Positions 36,061 through 44,262 of a stretch of 64,000 nucleotides of DNA are shown in pieces. Below the pieces are notes generated by a model, which was not told the DNA's origin, searched no databases, and saw only the letters and a list, made by a program, of their open reading frames with translations. The stretch spans positions 4,278,001 to 4,342,000 of the forward strand of contig NZ_CP094970.1 in NCBI RefSeq assembly GCF_025790165.1, written 5' to 3'. Made by a program: the position numbers and the translations under genes. Each line of letters starts with the position of its first letter. Position 1 is the first letter of the stretch. Source of the DNA: Solicola gregarius (GTDB taxonomy: Bacteria; Actinomycetota; Actinomycetes; Propionibacteriales; Nocardioidaceae).

Positions 36061-37014
36061 ATGCGCGAAGGATCCACCGACAGCTACCGACTCGAGTGGT
36101 TGACCAGCTTCCTCGCCGTGGTCGACTTCGGCGGGTTCGCCGCGGCGGCCGAGCACACGTACCGTTCGCAGCCGAGGATCAGCTCCCACGTCGCCGATCT
36201 CGAACGCCGCCTCGGTGCGATCCTGTTCGACCGCCGCGAACGGCCCGTACGACTGACCGAGGCCGGAGTCGCGTTTCTCGAGCATGCGCGACGGGCGCTC
36301 GCCGACCTCGACGCGGGCGAGGCATCCGTGCAGGCCGTCATCGGCATCCTGCGGGGGCGCGTTGCGCTGGGCTGCTACCCGAGTGCCGGTGCGGCGTTCG
36401 TACCCGATCTTCTGCACGCGTTCGCCGAGGCGTACCCACAGGTCAGCGTGACGCTGCGAGAGGGCACTGCGGCCGAGCTGCTCGAGGATCTGCAGACCGG
36501 CAATGCCGACCTGGCGATCCGGCCGGCCCTACCGTCGCCGCGTAGCGCCGCGATCCTGCACCATGCCCTGTGGGAGGAGCCGATCGTCGCGGTCGTGCCC
36601 GTCGACCATCCGATCGCCGGCCTGGAGTACGTCTCGCTGCGTGAGGTGGCGGAGAACCCGATCATCACCATCGGCGACCTGCGTACCGACCAGGACGACC
36701 CGAACGAGATCGTCCGCTCGATGATGGCGGCCGGTGTCACGCCCAACGTCGCGTTCCACACGAACGCGCCGCAGACGCTCGTCGCCCTTGCACGTAAAGG
36801 CCTCGGCGTCGGGTTGACGAACCTACTCGCGGCGTCGGTGTGCGACATCGACGGCGTGAGCGTCGTACCGATCCAGGAGTCCGGAAGCAGGCGAGTGGTC
36901 GGTGTCTTCTGGGACTCCTCGCACTCGATGCAGCCCGCAACCCGGGCGCTCATCGACGTGATCGCGCAGCTCCCCGTACCCGAAGCGGTGCAGCACTACC
37001 AGCGGCGCGCCTGA
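36061..37014 (+). CDS. LysR-family transcriptional regulator
   Basis: 317 residues, ATG at 36061, close behind the SDR gene. The N-terminal winged helix-turn-helix ('LTSFLAVVDFGGFAAAAEHTYRSQPRISSHVADLE') and the following linker helix are standard. The effector-binding part (~95-300) has the periplasmic-binding fold pattern ('GRVALGCYPSAGAAFVPDLL', 'FVALARKGLGVGL'-like 'LVALARKGLGVGLTNLL'). It converges on the operon 43224-37089, which it may control, though LysR proteins more often regulate a divergent neighbour. Ends 12 bases before a strong hairpin. Confidence 0.9.
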   Translation: MREGSTDSYRLEWLTSFLAVVDFGGFAAAAEHTYRSQPRISSHVADLERRLGAILFDRRERPVRLTEAGVAFLEHARRALADLDAGEASVQAVIGILRGRVALGCYPSAGAAFVPDLLHAFAEAYPQVSVTLREGTAAELLEDLQTGNADLAIRPALPSPRSAAILHHALWEEPIVAVVPVDHPIAGLEYVSLREVAENPIITIGDLRTDQDDPNEIVRSMMAAGVTPNVAFHTNAPQTLVALARKGLGVGLTNLLAASVCDIDGVSVVPIQESGSRRVVGVFWDSSHSMQPATRALIDVIAQLPVPEAVQHYQRRA

Positions 37015-37026
37015 TCCACCGGATTC

Positions 37027-37073
37027 GGGCCCGTATGGACCGTTTTGGAGTCGGAAACGGTCCATACGGGCCC
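37027..37073. terminator. Bidirectional hairpin between convergent genes
   Basis: A perfect 19-bp inverted repeat (GGGCCCGTATGGACCGTTT and complement) with a 9-base loop lies between the ends of the LysR gene and the kinase gene, the right place for a shared terminator. Confidence 0.75.
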
Positions 37074-37088
37074 AGATCTGGGGGCGCG

Positions 37089-38033
37089 TCAGGCGCCCGC
37101 CTGCTGGAGCTCGGCGAGGAACGCGTCGGCGGCATGGCGCTGTGGGATGGGATCGACAGCGCCGAGCGACTTCACCACCTGTGCGGCGGCCGCCGCACCG
37201 AACAGCGCGGCGTCGGCAGGCGTACGTCCCTCGACGGTCGCGACCGCGAAACCGGCATCGAACGTGTCACCGGCGCCGGTCGGGTCCTTCGCGCGTACGT
37301 GGAGCGCCGGGATCGACACGTACTCGTCCGGGCTGGCGACGATCGCACCCGCGCTGCCCATCTTCAGTACGACGAGCGGTGCGCCGAGCTCGAGCAGCTC
37401 CTGGGTGATCGCCTTCGGATCCTCGTACCCGGTCAGCATTCGCCCCTCGTCGAGGTTCGGCAACGCGACCGAGCACAGCGGGATCGTGTAGCGGGCGATG
37501 GCGCGTGCGGTCTGCAGTGGCCACAGCCGCGGGCGGATGTTCGGGTCGTACGTAATGGTCGTACCCGCCGCCCGTGCGCGTTCGATCGCCGCGAACACCG
37601 TGTCGCTTGCGGTCTGGCTGATCGCCTGGGTGATGCCGGTGACGTGCAGGATCGTCGCCTGCTCGATCCACCCGTGCGGAAGGTCGTCGGGCGCGAGGTG
37701 CGAGGCGGCCGAGTTCGTACGCCGGTAGACGAACTCCGTCGCGGCACCGTTGCGCACGATGAAGTAGATCCCGGTCGGCCGCGGCTCGTCGACGATCACC
37801 GGCGTCGCATCGACGCCCTCGGAGTGCCACAGGTCCTGCAGCAGGGCGCCGAAGTGGTCGGCTCCCACCCGGGTCAGGTAGCCGCTGCGGCCACCGAGCC
37901 GGCTGGCCGCGACCGCGAAGTTGGAGCTGTCGCCTCCGTACCCGAGGCTGAAGAGCGAGCCGGTACGCGGGCCGCCGACCGACTCGGCGTTGAACTCGAC
38001 CATCGGTTCCCCGAACGACACGATGTCAGGCAA
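37089..38033 (-). CDS. PfkB-family sugar kinase, 2-keto-3-deoxygluconate kinase-like
   Basis: 314 residues from a TTG at 38033, which has GAGGGG at the right distance and lies ten bases after the previous stop; a later in-frame GTG is the alternative. PfkB features: 'GGDSSNFAVAASRLG' near the start, 'GADHFGALLQDLW', 'ATEFVYRRTNSAASHL', 'YDPNIRPRLW', and the anion hole/catalytic motif 'DPTGAGDTFDAGFA' near residue 250. Overall most like KdgK-type kinases, which phosphorylate 2-keto-3-deoxygluconate. The co-transcribed KDPG-type aldolase supports that. The last gene of the operon. Confidence 0.82.
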   Translation of the reverse strand: MPDIVSFGEPMVEFNAESVGGPRTGSLFSLGYGGDSSNFAVAASRLGGRSGYLTRVGADHFGALLQDLWHSEGVDATPVIVDEPRPTGIYFIVRNGAATEFVYRRTNSAASHLAPDDLPHGWIEQATILHVTGITQAISQTASDTVFAAIERARAAGTTITYDPNIRPRLWPLQTARAIARYTIPLCSVALPNLDEGRMLTGYEDPKAITQELLELGAPLVVLKMGSAGAIVASPDEYVSIPALHVRAKDPTGAGDTFDAGFAVATVEGRTPADAALFGAAAAAQVVKSLGAVDPIPQRHAADAFLAELQQAGA

Positions 38034-38043
38034 GGCGAGCCCC

Positions 38044-38703
38044 TCAGATCCGGTTGTACTTGGCCAGGCCGGTCGCGAGCGAGCCGGACTCGAGGATGAG
38101 TCGGGTCTGCTCGCGCTCGCGATCCTCGATGTCCTGCGCGCCCGCGAGCGTCTGCTCGACGAGGTCGCGGGGGATGGCGACGACACCGTCGCGGTCGGCG
38201 ACGATGAGGTCACCGGGGTTGATCGTCACCCCGCCGACGACCACCGGCTCGCCGCTCGCAACGGTCTTGAACCGGCCGAGCGTCGTCGCGGGTGAGGTCG
38301 TCCGCGCGAACACGGTGAAGCCGGCGAAGTCGCGGTCGATCTCCTCGACGTCGCGTACGCCGGCATCCAGGATCACGCCCGCCAGACCGTTCGCGACCGC
38401 GCCCGCGGTCATCAGGCCGCCCCATGCGGCGACGTCGCGCTCGGCGCCGACGTCGATGACGATCACGTCGCCCTGGGTCGCTGCGTCGATCGCCTCGAGC
38501 GCGTGCGTCGGCGGCACCTCCTCCGTCGTCGGGATCTCGCGTACGGTCACGGCCGGCCCGACGATCTTGCGACCGGTCACGAGGTTGATGTCCGAGGACA
38601 GGTACCCGTGCGGTCCGAGGCTCTGCAGGGCGTCGCTGACCGAGGCCGTGCTGATCTGCTCGAACGCCGTGATGGTGGCGCTGTCGTACTGTTGCTCGGT
38701 CAT
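38044..38703 (-). CDS. RraA-family / HMG aldolase-like protein
   Basis: 219 residues, ATG overlapping the aldolase stop (ATGA). 'ISTASVSDALQSLG' starts the family fold; 'VIVIDVGAERDVAAWGGLMTAGA' and 'GVILDAGVRDVEEI' contain the G-G-L-M and R-D residues that bind divalent metal and oxo acid in 4-hydroxy-4-methyl-2-oxoglutarate aldolases. The family also includes RNase E inhibitors and decarboxylases. In this operon an aldolase or decarboxylase acting on a 2-oxo acid is the likely role. Confidence 0.8.
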   Translation of the reverse strand: MTEQQYDSATITAFEQISTASVSDALQSLGPHGYLSSDINLVTGRKIVGPAVTVREIPTTEEVPPTHALEAIDAATQGDVIVIDVGAERDVAAWGGLMTAGAVANGLAGVILDAGVRDVEEIDRDFAGFTVFARTTSPATTLGRFKTVASGEPVVVGGVTINPGDLIVADRDGVVAIPRDLVEQTLAGAQDIEDREREQTRLILESGSLATGLAKYNRI

Positions 38704-39359
38704 GTCATCTCCTGGGTGATGTGGTGGCGATGGCTACGCACCGCGGCGACCGCGCGTGCGGCCTCGTCGGTGATGGAGTCGGCGACGAGGTCCGTCACCG
38801 GTGTGTTGGGACTGAGGGCTCCGCCGATCCCGACCGCGGCCGCGCCGGCCTCGAGCCAGTCGGCGGCGTTGTCGGGTGTCACACCGCCGGTCGGAATGAC
38901 GCGGAGTCCGGGGAACGGGGCGAGCAATGCGCGCAGGTGGGCCGGGCCGACGGTGTGGGCGGGGAACAGCTTCACCGCGTCCGCGCCCGCGCGGTTCGCC
39001 CGCATCACCTCGCTCGGGCTGAGCACCCCCGGTACGACGGCGATGTCCGTCGGTGCCCAGCGCAGCAGGTCGAGGTCCAGGCCGGGTGAGACGACGAACT
39101 GTGCCCCGGCGTCGACCGCAGCCTCCGCGTCCACGCGCGACAGCACGGTGCCCGCGCCGACGAGGACGTCGTCGTACGCGGTGCGTACGCGGGCGATCGC
39201 CTGTACGGCGTCGGGCGTCGTGAAGGTGACCTCGACGACCTCGATGCCACCGCGACGCGCCGCGGTGATCGCCGCGATCGCGTCGTCGGCGCTCGGTGCG
39301 CGGACCACCATGACGAGCCCCGCGTCGAACAGCCGGGGGAGTACGCCGGGCGCCGTCAT
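38700..39359 (-). CDS. KDPG/KHG-type class I aldolase
   Basis: 219 residues, ATGA overlaps on both sides. 'EVTFTTPDAV' carries the catalytic glutamate; 'VGAGTVL', 'FVVSPGLD' and 'ADAVKLFPA' (Schiff-base lysine) and 'VIPTGGVTPDN' are the family motifs in order. The enzyme splits 2-keto-3-deoxy-6-phosphogluconate or a related acid into pyruvate and an aldehyde. Working after the PfkB kinase encoded two genes downstream it would complete the lower part of an Entner-Doudoroff-type route. Confidence 0.88.
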   Translation of the reverse strand: MTAPGVLPRLFDAGLVMVVRAPSADDAIAAITAARRGGIEVVEVTFTTPDAVQAIARVRTAYDDVLVGAGTVLSRVDAEAAVDAGAQFVVSPGLDLDLLRWAPTDIAVVPGVLSPSEVMRANRAGADAVKLFPAHTVGPAHLRALLAPFPGLRVIPTGGVTPDNAADWLEAGAAAVGIGGALSPNTPVTDLVADSITDEAARAVAAVRSHRHHITQEMT

Positions 39360-39700
39360 GAGGCCGGGCTCTCGGCGGCGTGTACTTCGTCGACCCAGTA
39401 GATGCGGGCGATCGCGTTCACCGACTCCGGTCGTACGTCGCGCAGCTCGATGACCTTGCCGTCGACGCCGCTCACCCGGCCGTACTTCTGCAGCTCGAGG
39501 GTGTGGAAGCGTTCCGCCGGGAATCCCAGCTGGACGGCGACCCGTACTGGCTGACCGCTCTCGGCCTGCTCCTTCAGATCGGCGTCGACCCTGCTCGGCG
39601 CGCGTACGGCGAGGTAGGCGTTCCAGGCGGCGAGCAGCACCGCGACCGTGACCAGGGTGATGACGGCGCGCGAGCGCAGGATCCGGATCAGCAGCGTCAT
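39356..39700 (-). CDS. Small single-TM protein of the transporter operon
   Basis: 114 residues, ATG at 39700 in an ATGA overlap with the ABC ATPase, and its own stop overlaps the aldolase start. One N-terminal TM ('AVITLVTVAVLLAAWNAYLAV') is followed by an extracytoplasmic acidic/basic domain of ~80 residues with two repeated 'V..LRDV'/'V.VQLGF' strands. No known domain. Strict coupling on both sides suggests it works with the transporter, perhaps as an auxiliary subunit. Confidence 0.65.
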   Translation of the reverse strand: MTLLIRILRSRAVITLVTVAVLLAAWNAYLAVRAPSRVDADLKEQAESGQPVRVAVQLGFPAERFHTLELQKYGRVSGVDGKVIELRDVRPESVNAIARIYWVDEVHAAESPAS

Positions 39701-40479
39701 CGGGCCTCCACGCCGTCCTCGACGCCGAGGCGTACGAGCAGCTCGTTGCGCAGGTCGAGGAACGTCGAGTCGACCTGCACGTCGCGCCACGTACGCGGGC
39801 GGGGCAGGTCGACGACGATGTTCGCCTCGACGGTCGACGGACGGCCGCCGAGCACGATGATGCGGTCGGCCATGAAGATCGCCTCGTCGACGTCGTGCGT
39901 CACGAACAGCACCGTCGTACGGTCCTGCTCCCAGATCCGCAGCACCTCCTGCTGGAGTACGCGCCGGGTCTGCGCGTCGATGCTCGCGAAGGGCTCGTCC
40001 ATCAGCATCATCGCCGGCTCTGTCGCGAGGACTCGTGCGACACCGGCGCGCTGGCGCATGCCGCCGGACAGCTCGTGCGGGTACTTCGACTCGTTGCCCT
40101 CCAGCCCGACCAGCCGCAGCATCTCGCGGGCCCGCGTACGACGCTCCGACCGCGGGACGCCTTGCATCTTCAGGCCGAACGCGACGTTGCCCTCTGCGGT
40201 CATCCACGGGAACAGTGCGAAGTCCTGGAACACCACTCCGCGCTCGGGTCCGGGTGCCGTCACCGGCTTCCCCGCCATCTCCACGGTGCCGTCGGTCGCC
40301 TGGATGAAGCCCGCGACGACGTTGAGCACGGTCGTCTTGCCGCACCCGCTCGGACCGATCAGGGAGACGAACTCGCCTTCACCGACGTCGAACGTCACGT
40401 CGCCGACGGCGGTCGTCGCCTCGCCGGAGTACGGGTCGTCGTACGTCTGCCGGAGGCCCTTGACAGTCAATGCGGTCAT
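39697..40479 (-). CDS. NitT/TauT-type ABC importer ATPase
   Basis: 260 residues, ATGA overlap with the permease. Walker A 'GPSGCGKTT', Q-loop 'VFQDFALFPWM', signature 'LSGGMRQRAGVARVL', Walker B 'MMLMDEPFASID' and H-loop 'VTHDVDEA' are all intact. The 'FQxxxLxPW' and 'GGMRQR' details place it with SsuB/TauB/nitrate-type ATPases. It pairs with the two permeases upstream. Confidence 0.92.
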   Translation of the reverse strand: MTALTVKGLRQTYDDPYSGEATTAVGDVTFDVGEGEFVSLIGPSGCGKTTVLNVVAGFIQATDGTVEMAGKPVTAPGPERGVVFQDFALFPWMTAEGNVAFGLKMQGVPRSERRTRAREMLRLVGLEGNESKYPHELSGGMRQRAGVARVLATEPAMMLMDEPFASIDAQTRRVLQQEVLRIWEQDRTTVLFVTHDVDEAIFMADRIIVLGGRPSTVEANIVVDLPRPRTWRDVQVDSTFLDLRNELLVRLGVEDGVEAR

Positions 40480-41306
40480 CGACCGATCCCTTCGACCATG
40501 CCCCACCGTTCGACGGTCTCCTTCTCCGCGGGAGCGAGGACGAGCGCGTCGGTGAGATACCAGAGGATGCCCAGAACGGCCATCCCGACGAATACTTGCG
40601 ACACGTCGCCCTGCCGACGTGCGTCGAACATCATGAAGCCCACACCGCTGGTTCCGATGATGATCTCGGCCGCGATCAGGGCGCGCCATCCGTACCCGAG
40701 CCCGGTGCGGATGCCACTGCAGACACCGGGCAGGGACGCGGGCAGGATCACGTACAGGACGTGCTGCCAGCGAGATGCGCCGAGGCTGGAGGCCGCGCGC
40801 TGCACGTTCACCGGCACGGCGTCGATAGCGGCCACGATGCTGATCACGAGCGGGAACGTGACGGTGTAGACGATCACCGAGGTGACCGACGTGAGGCTGA
40901 AGCCGAACCACACGATCAGGATCGGCAGCCAGGCGATGTCGCCGATGGCCTGGAAGAACAGCAGCGCCGGCCACAGGAACCTGCGGACGTACCGGTTGAG
41001 CCCCACCAGGAACCCGAGCGGGATGCCGACGGCGAGACCGAACGCTGCGCCGACGAGCAACCGCACGACGGAGTCCTGGATGTACGCGGGCAGGATGCCC
41101 CGCTCGGTGAGGCTCACCGCCTCGCTCCAGACGTCGCCCGGACCCACGAAGAACGACGAGGGGAACACGCCGAGCCACACGACCACCTGCCAGAGCGCGA
41201 TCACGACCACGAACGGCCCGAATGTCGCCAGCCCCGGAATGTGGGTGAGTCGGGTGGTCCATGGTCGAGCGCGGTCGGCCATGCCGGTGAGCGATGCGGC
41301 CGTCAT
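40476..41306 (-). CDS. NitT/TauT-type ABC importer permease 2
   Basis: 276 residues, ATG at 41306 (ATGA overlap). About six TM helices, first near residues 30-50. The coupling loop 'AASSLGASRWQHVLYVILPASLPGVCSGIRTGLGYGWRALI' carries the EAA-type motif of the SsuC/TauC permease family. Related to the permease encoded just before it, so the channel is probably a heterodimer. Confidence 0.9.
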   Translation of the reverse strand: MTAASLTGMADRARPWTTRLTHIPGLATFGPFVVVIALWQVVVWLGVFPSSFFVGPGDVWSEAVSLTERGILPAYIQDSVVRLLVGAAFGLAVGIPLGFLVGLNRYVRRFLWPALLFFQAIGDIAWLPILIVWFGFSLTSVTSVIVYTVTFPLVISIVAAIDAVPVNVQRAASSLGASRWQHVLYVILPASLPGVCSGIRTGLGYGWRALIAAEIIIGTSGVGFMMFDARRQGDVSQVFVGMAVLGILWYLTDALVLAPAEKETVERWGMVEGIGR

Positions 41307-42109
41307 CCGGCCACCGGGCTCTGTTCGCCCCAGCGCTCGACCGTACGTCGCTCGAGCGGCCGCAGCATCCAACGATCCATCGCGAGCCACAGCACGCCGA
41401 TCGTGATCATCATCAGCACGATCACCTCCGTCTCGTAGTACTGGCGCGCGAGAAACAGGCTGTAGCCGAGGCCTGTGCTGGTCGCGATCATCTCGGCGGC
41501 GATGAGCCCGCGCCAGGCGAAGCCCATCCCGACGCGAACCCCCGTCGCGATGCTGGGCGCGGCACCCGGCAGGTAGATCTCCCACAGCATCCGGCTGCGC
41601 CCGGCGCCGAGGCTGCGTGCGGCGCGCAGCAGCGAGGTGTCGATCTGGCGTACGCCGAGCATGGTGTTGTAGACGATCGCGAAGAAGACGGCGTTGAAGA
41701 CGATGAAGACGACCGCGCGGTTGTTGTAGCCGAGCCACAGGGTGGCGATCGGTACCCAGGCGATTCCGGCCAGCGCAACGGAGAACCGCAGCAGCGGCGA
41801 GAAGAACGTCGAGACGCCGCGGCTGACGCCCATCAGGATTCCGAACGGCACTCCGACGACGACGGCGATCGCGGCACCCACCAGGACGCGGGCGAGGCTT
41901 GCCGACGCCGCCTTCCACAGCTCGCCGGACCCTGCCGTGTCGGCGAACGCCTCCACGACGCTGCCGACCGAAGGAAACGTCCGCTCCGAGACATTGCCGG
42001 CGGGGATCGCGACCAGCCAGATCGCAAGCAGGACGAGGAACGGGCTGACGAACCAGGCGGCGTTCGATGCCCGCCGCCTGGTACGCGCCGACGTCGTCAC
42101 TGCGGACAC
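41303..42109 (-). CDS. NitT/TauT-type ABC importer permease 1
   Basis: About 268 residues. GTG at 42109 is favoured by AAGGCG upstream; a GTG at 42100 overlaps the preceding stop as GTGA and is also possible. Six TM helices and the EAA-type loop 'AARSLGAGRSRMLWEIYLPGAAPSIATGVRVGMGFAWRGLI'. Similar to the second permease over the core. Two different permeases in one NitT/TauT operon is less common than one. Confidence 0.9.
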   Translation of the reverse strand: MSAVTTSARTRRRASNAAWFVSPFLVLLAIWLVAIPAGNVSERTFPSVGSVVEAFADTAGSGELWKAASASLARVLVGAAIAVVVGVPFGILMGVSRGVSTFFSPLLRFSVALAGIAWVPIATLWLGYNNRAVVFIVFNAVFFAIVYNTMLGVRQIDTSLLRAARSLGAGRSRMLWEIYLPGAAPSIATGVRVGMGFAWRGLIAAEMIATSTGLGYSLFLARQYYETEVIVLMMITIGVLWLAMDRWMLRPLERRTVERWGEQSPVAG

Positions 42110-43224
42110 TGGTTCGCCTTCGGGTCGTACGTGAAGCCGTCGGTGATCTGAGCCGACTTCGGAATCGGCTTGAGGTCGTCGAAGACCGCGGGCTGGTCCT
42201 TGGCGATGCCGGTGATCGTGCTCGGCTCGAAGATCTTGTTGACGTCGAACGTGCCGTCGAGCGCGTCCAGCTCGTCGAGGGTCACCATCGCGTCGTTCAG
42301 CGCCGCGTAGTTGCACGCGGAGATGCGCGGGTCGAGCTGGGTGACGTTGTACTTCATCGACTCGCTGGCGATCTCAGGATCGAGGTCCGACAGCCAGCGG
42401 CTGGCGACCTCGGCGGCGTCGTCGGGGTTCTTCCGCATCCACTGGTCGGCCTTCGCACGAGCAGTCAGGAAGGACTTGACGACATCCGGGTTCTCCTCGG
42501 CCCACGTACGTTCGGCGACGACGTAGCCGAGGAAGCCGATGTAGTCGCCCCCGCGGGCGACGTCGTACGAGCCCTCGACCTGGTCGGTGATCATCATCGG
42601 GAAGGGATCCCACACGATCGCGGCGTCGATGCCCGAGGTCTGCAGCCCGACCGCCATGTCCGGTGGCGCGGTGTTGACGATCTTGACGTCGTCGGGCGAC
42701 ATGCCGAGGTCCTCGAGGACGGCGAGCAGGTAGAGGTGGTTGATCGACCCGACCGTGACGCCGATCTTCTTGCCCTTGAGGGTACGAAGGTCGCCTTCCT
42801 TGATACCCGATCCGTCGCGGGCCACGACCGCCATCGTCTCGTCGCTGCCGTACTTCGCCGCCGAGCCGGTGTAGTTGCCGAGCAACACGTAGTCGGCGCC
42901 CGAGAGCACCGCACCGAGCACCGGCGAGCCGACCTGCGCGATGTCGATCTGGCCGGCGTCGAGGGCATTGAGCTGGTCGGTGCCGGACGCGTACGGCTCG
43001 GCGATCTCGACGTTGAGGCCCTCCTTCTCGAAGAAGCCCTGGTCGAGGGCCGCCGGTAGACCGATCTGGTCGATGGCGGCGACCATTCCTGCCGAGACGG
43101 TGGTCGAGTCACCGCCGGACGATGAGCCGGCTGGAGCGGGCGATGGATCGCTGCATGCCGTCACCACCAGTCCGATGCTCAGTGCGGCTGCTGCCAAGCC
43201 CCCGTATCGACGTCGTGGTGCCAT
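42097..43224 (-). CDS. NitT/TauT-type substrate-binding lipoprotein
   Basis: 375 residues, ATG at 43224 with GAGAGG upstream. A lipoprotein signal peptide ends in the lipobox 'VVTACS' (Cys ~24). 'MVAAIDQIGLPAALDQGFFEKEGLNVEI', 'LDAGQIDIAQVGSPV' and 'GKKIGVTVGSINHLYLLAVLEDLG' are typical of SsuA/NMT1-type binding proteins. It feeds the two permeases. The ligand cannot be read from sequence; the family binds sulfonates, nitrate, pyrimidine precursors and aromatic acids. First gene of the operon. Confidence 0.9.
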   Translation of the reverse strand: MAPRRRYGGLAAAALSIGLVVTACSDPSPAPAGSSSGGDSTTVSAGMVAAIDQIGLPAALDQGFFEKEGLNVEIAEPYASGTDQLNALDAGQIDIAQVGSPVLGAVLSGADYVLLGNYTGSAAKYGSDETMAVVARDGSGIKEGDLRTLKGKKIGVTVGSINHLYLLAVLEDLGMSPDDVKIVNTAPPDMAVGLQTSGIDAAIVWDPFPMMITDQVEGSYDVARGGDYIGFLGYVVAERTWAEENPDVVKSFLTARAKADQWMRKNPDDAAEVASRWLSDLDPEIASESMKYNVTQLDPRISACNYAALNDAMVTLDELDALDGTFDVNKIFEPSTITGIAKDQPAVFDDLKPIPKSAQITDGFTYDPKANQCPQ

Positions 43225-43244
43225 GTTGTGCCTCTCGCGTTTGA

Positions 43245-43286
43245 CCAACATCCCGCCTCGGCAGAGTGATCGAGGCGGTGCGTTGG
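43245..43286 (-). promoter_or_regulatory. Imperfect hairpin in the leader of the transport operon
   Basis: CCAAC, a 3-base mismatch, CCGCCTCG, a 10-base loop, CGAGGCGG, a 3-base mismatch, GTTGG: a symmetric 42-base structure ending 20 bases before the lipoprotein ATG. It could be an operator or an RNA element that limits access to the ribosome site. No known riboswitch core is visible. Confidence 0.4.
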
Positions 43287-43373
43287 GATGACGCGAGCGA
43301 CACTATGGCGCGGCTCACACGGTGCGAAGAGTGACTTGAGGATGGGGGGTATCCGCGAAACGAATACGTCCCG

Positions 43374-44168
43374 CTAGCTCGCGGCGTCTGCCCCGTCCCT
43401 GTCGGTCGCGGGTTCAGCGGGCGTCTCGCGATTGGCGCGGCGCGTACGCGGGTGGGCCTCGGACCACGCGAAGTAGAACCAGCCGAAGACCGCCAGGCCG
43501 GCGAAGAAGTACCACTGCATGGCGTAGAAGAAGTGCGGGCCCTGCCCGAGGTCGGGCCGCGGCTCCGGCTCGAGTCCGTCGTCACCGGCGGGGTCCTGGT
43601 CGGTGCGATTGACGAAGCCCGGGTAGGCGTCGTACGGGAGTGCGGCCTCCATGCCGGTGCTGGAGACCGCGCGCACCTGCCCGTCGGTGGGCTCGACGGC
43701 GCTCGCCTCGGCGGCGCTGTCGACCCGAAGCCATCCGGTGACGGTGACCTTGCCCGACGGGGGCGCGGGGATGTCCACCTCGGCGGAGTTGTTCGGCGAC
43801 GACATCCAGCCACGGTCGACGATGACCGCGATGCCGGAGTCGGTCACCAGCGGGGTCACGACGTCGACGCCAGGGCCCTCGTCGCGAGTCTGGTACTTCT
43901 CGACGACCTCGCGCTCGGTGTCGTAGGTACCGGTGACGGTGACCGGAGTCCACTCGATGTCGTCGGGCACGGAGTCGTCGTCGGAACCGAGCACGTCATC
44001 GATCGGCCGGGGCGACTCGTCGAGATGCGCGCTGATGATCTCGTTGTCCGCCTTGCGCTGCTCGTGCCGGTCGTGCTGCCAGTTGCCGAGCCGAACGCAC
44101 ACGCCCGCGAGCAGGATCACGAAGAGCGCGAATCCCAGCCAGCGCAGGCTGAGCACGAAGCGGTACAC
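43374..44168 (-). CDS. SURF1-family cytochrome oxidase assembly protein
   Basis: 264 residues with two TM helices: one at the N-terminus ('LRWLGFALFVILLAGVCVRLGNWQ') and one near residue 220 ('FFYAMQWYFFAGLAVFGWFYF'), with a ~180-residue extracytoplasmic domain between. 'RLGNWQHDRHEQRKADN', 'VTGTYDTEREV' and 'VIVDRGWMSS' are SURF1 motifs. It helps heme insertion into aa3-type cytochrome oxidase. The C-terminal tail is charged. Divergent from moaA. Confidence 0.9.
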   Translation of the reverse strand: MYRFVLSLRWLGFALFVILLAGVCVRLGNWQHDRHEQRKADNEIISAHLDESPRPIDDVLGSDDDSVPDDIEWTPVTVTGTYDTEREVVEKYQTRDEGPGVDVVTPLVTDSGIAVIVDRGWMSSPNNSAEVDIPAPPSGKVTVTGWLRVDSAAEASAVEPTDGQVRAVSSTGMEAALPYDAYPGFVNRTDQDPAGDDGLEPEPRPDLGQGPHFFYAMQWYFFAGLAVFGWFYFAWSEAHPRTRRANRETPAEPATDRDGADAAS

Positions 44169-44262
44169 ACCGAAACGGTACGCGCGTCCGGTTGCCGGGA
44201 TGGCGTGGGGTTCCGTGGGTGCGGCGGGCTAGGGTGGGTGGGACGAGCGCGAAGGAGTGTGC

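Noticed and set aside
37089-43224. A sulfoquinovose (sulfo-Entner-Doudoroff) operon
   Set aside because: No sulfoquinovosidase, dehydrogenase/lactonase or sulfosugar-acid dehydratase is present, and a kinase is not part of that route. Only a general sugar-acid assignment is supported.
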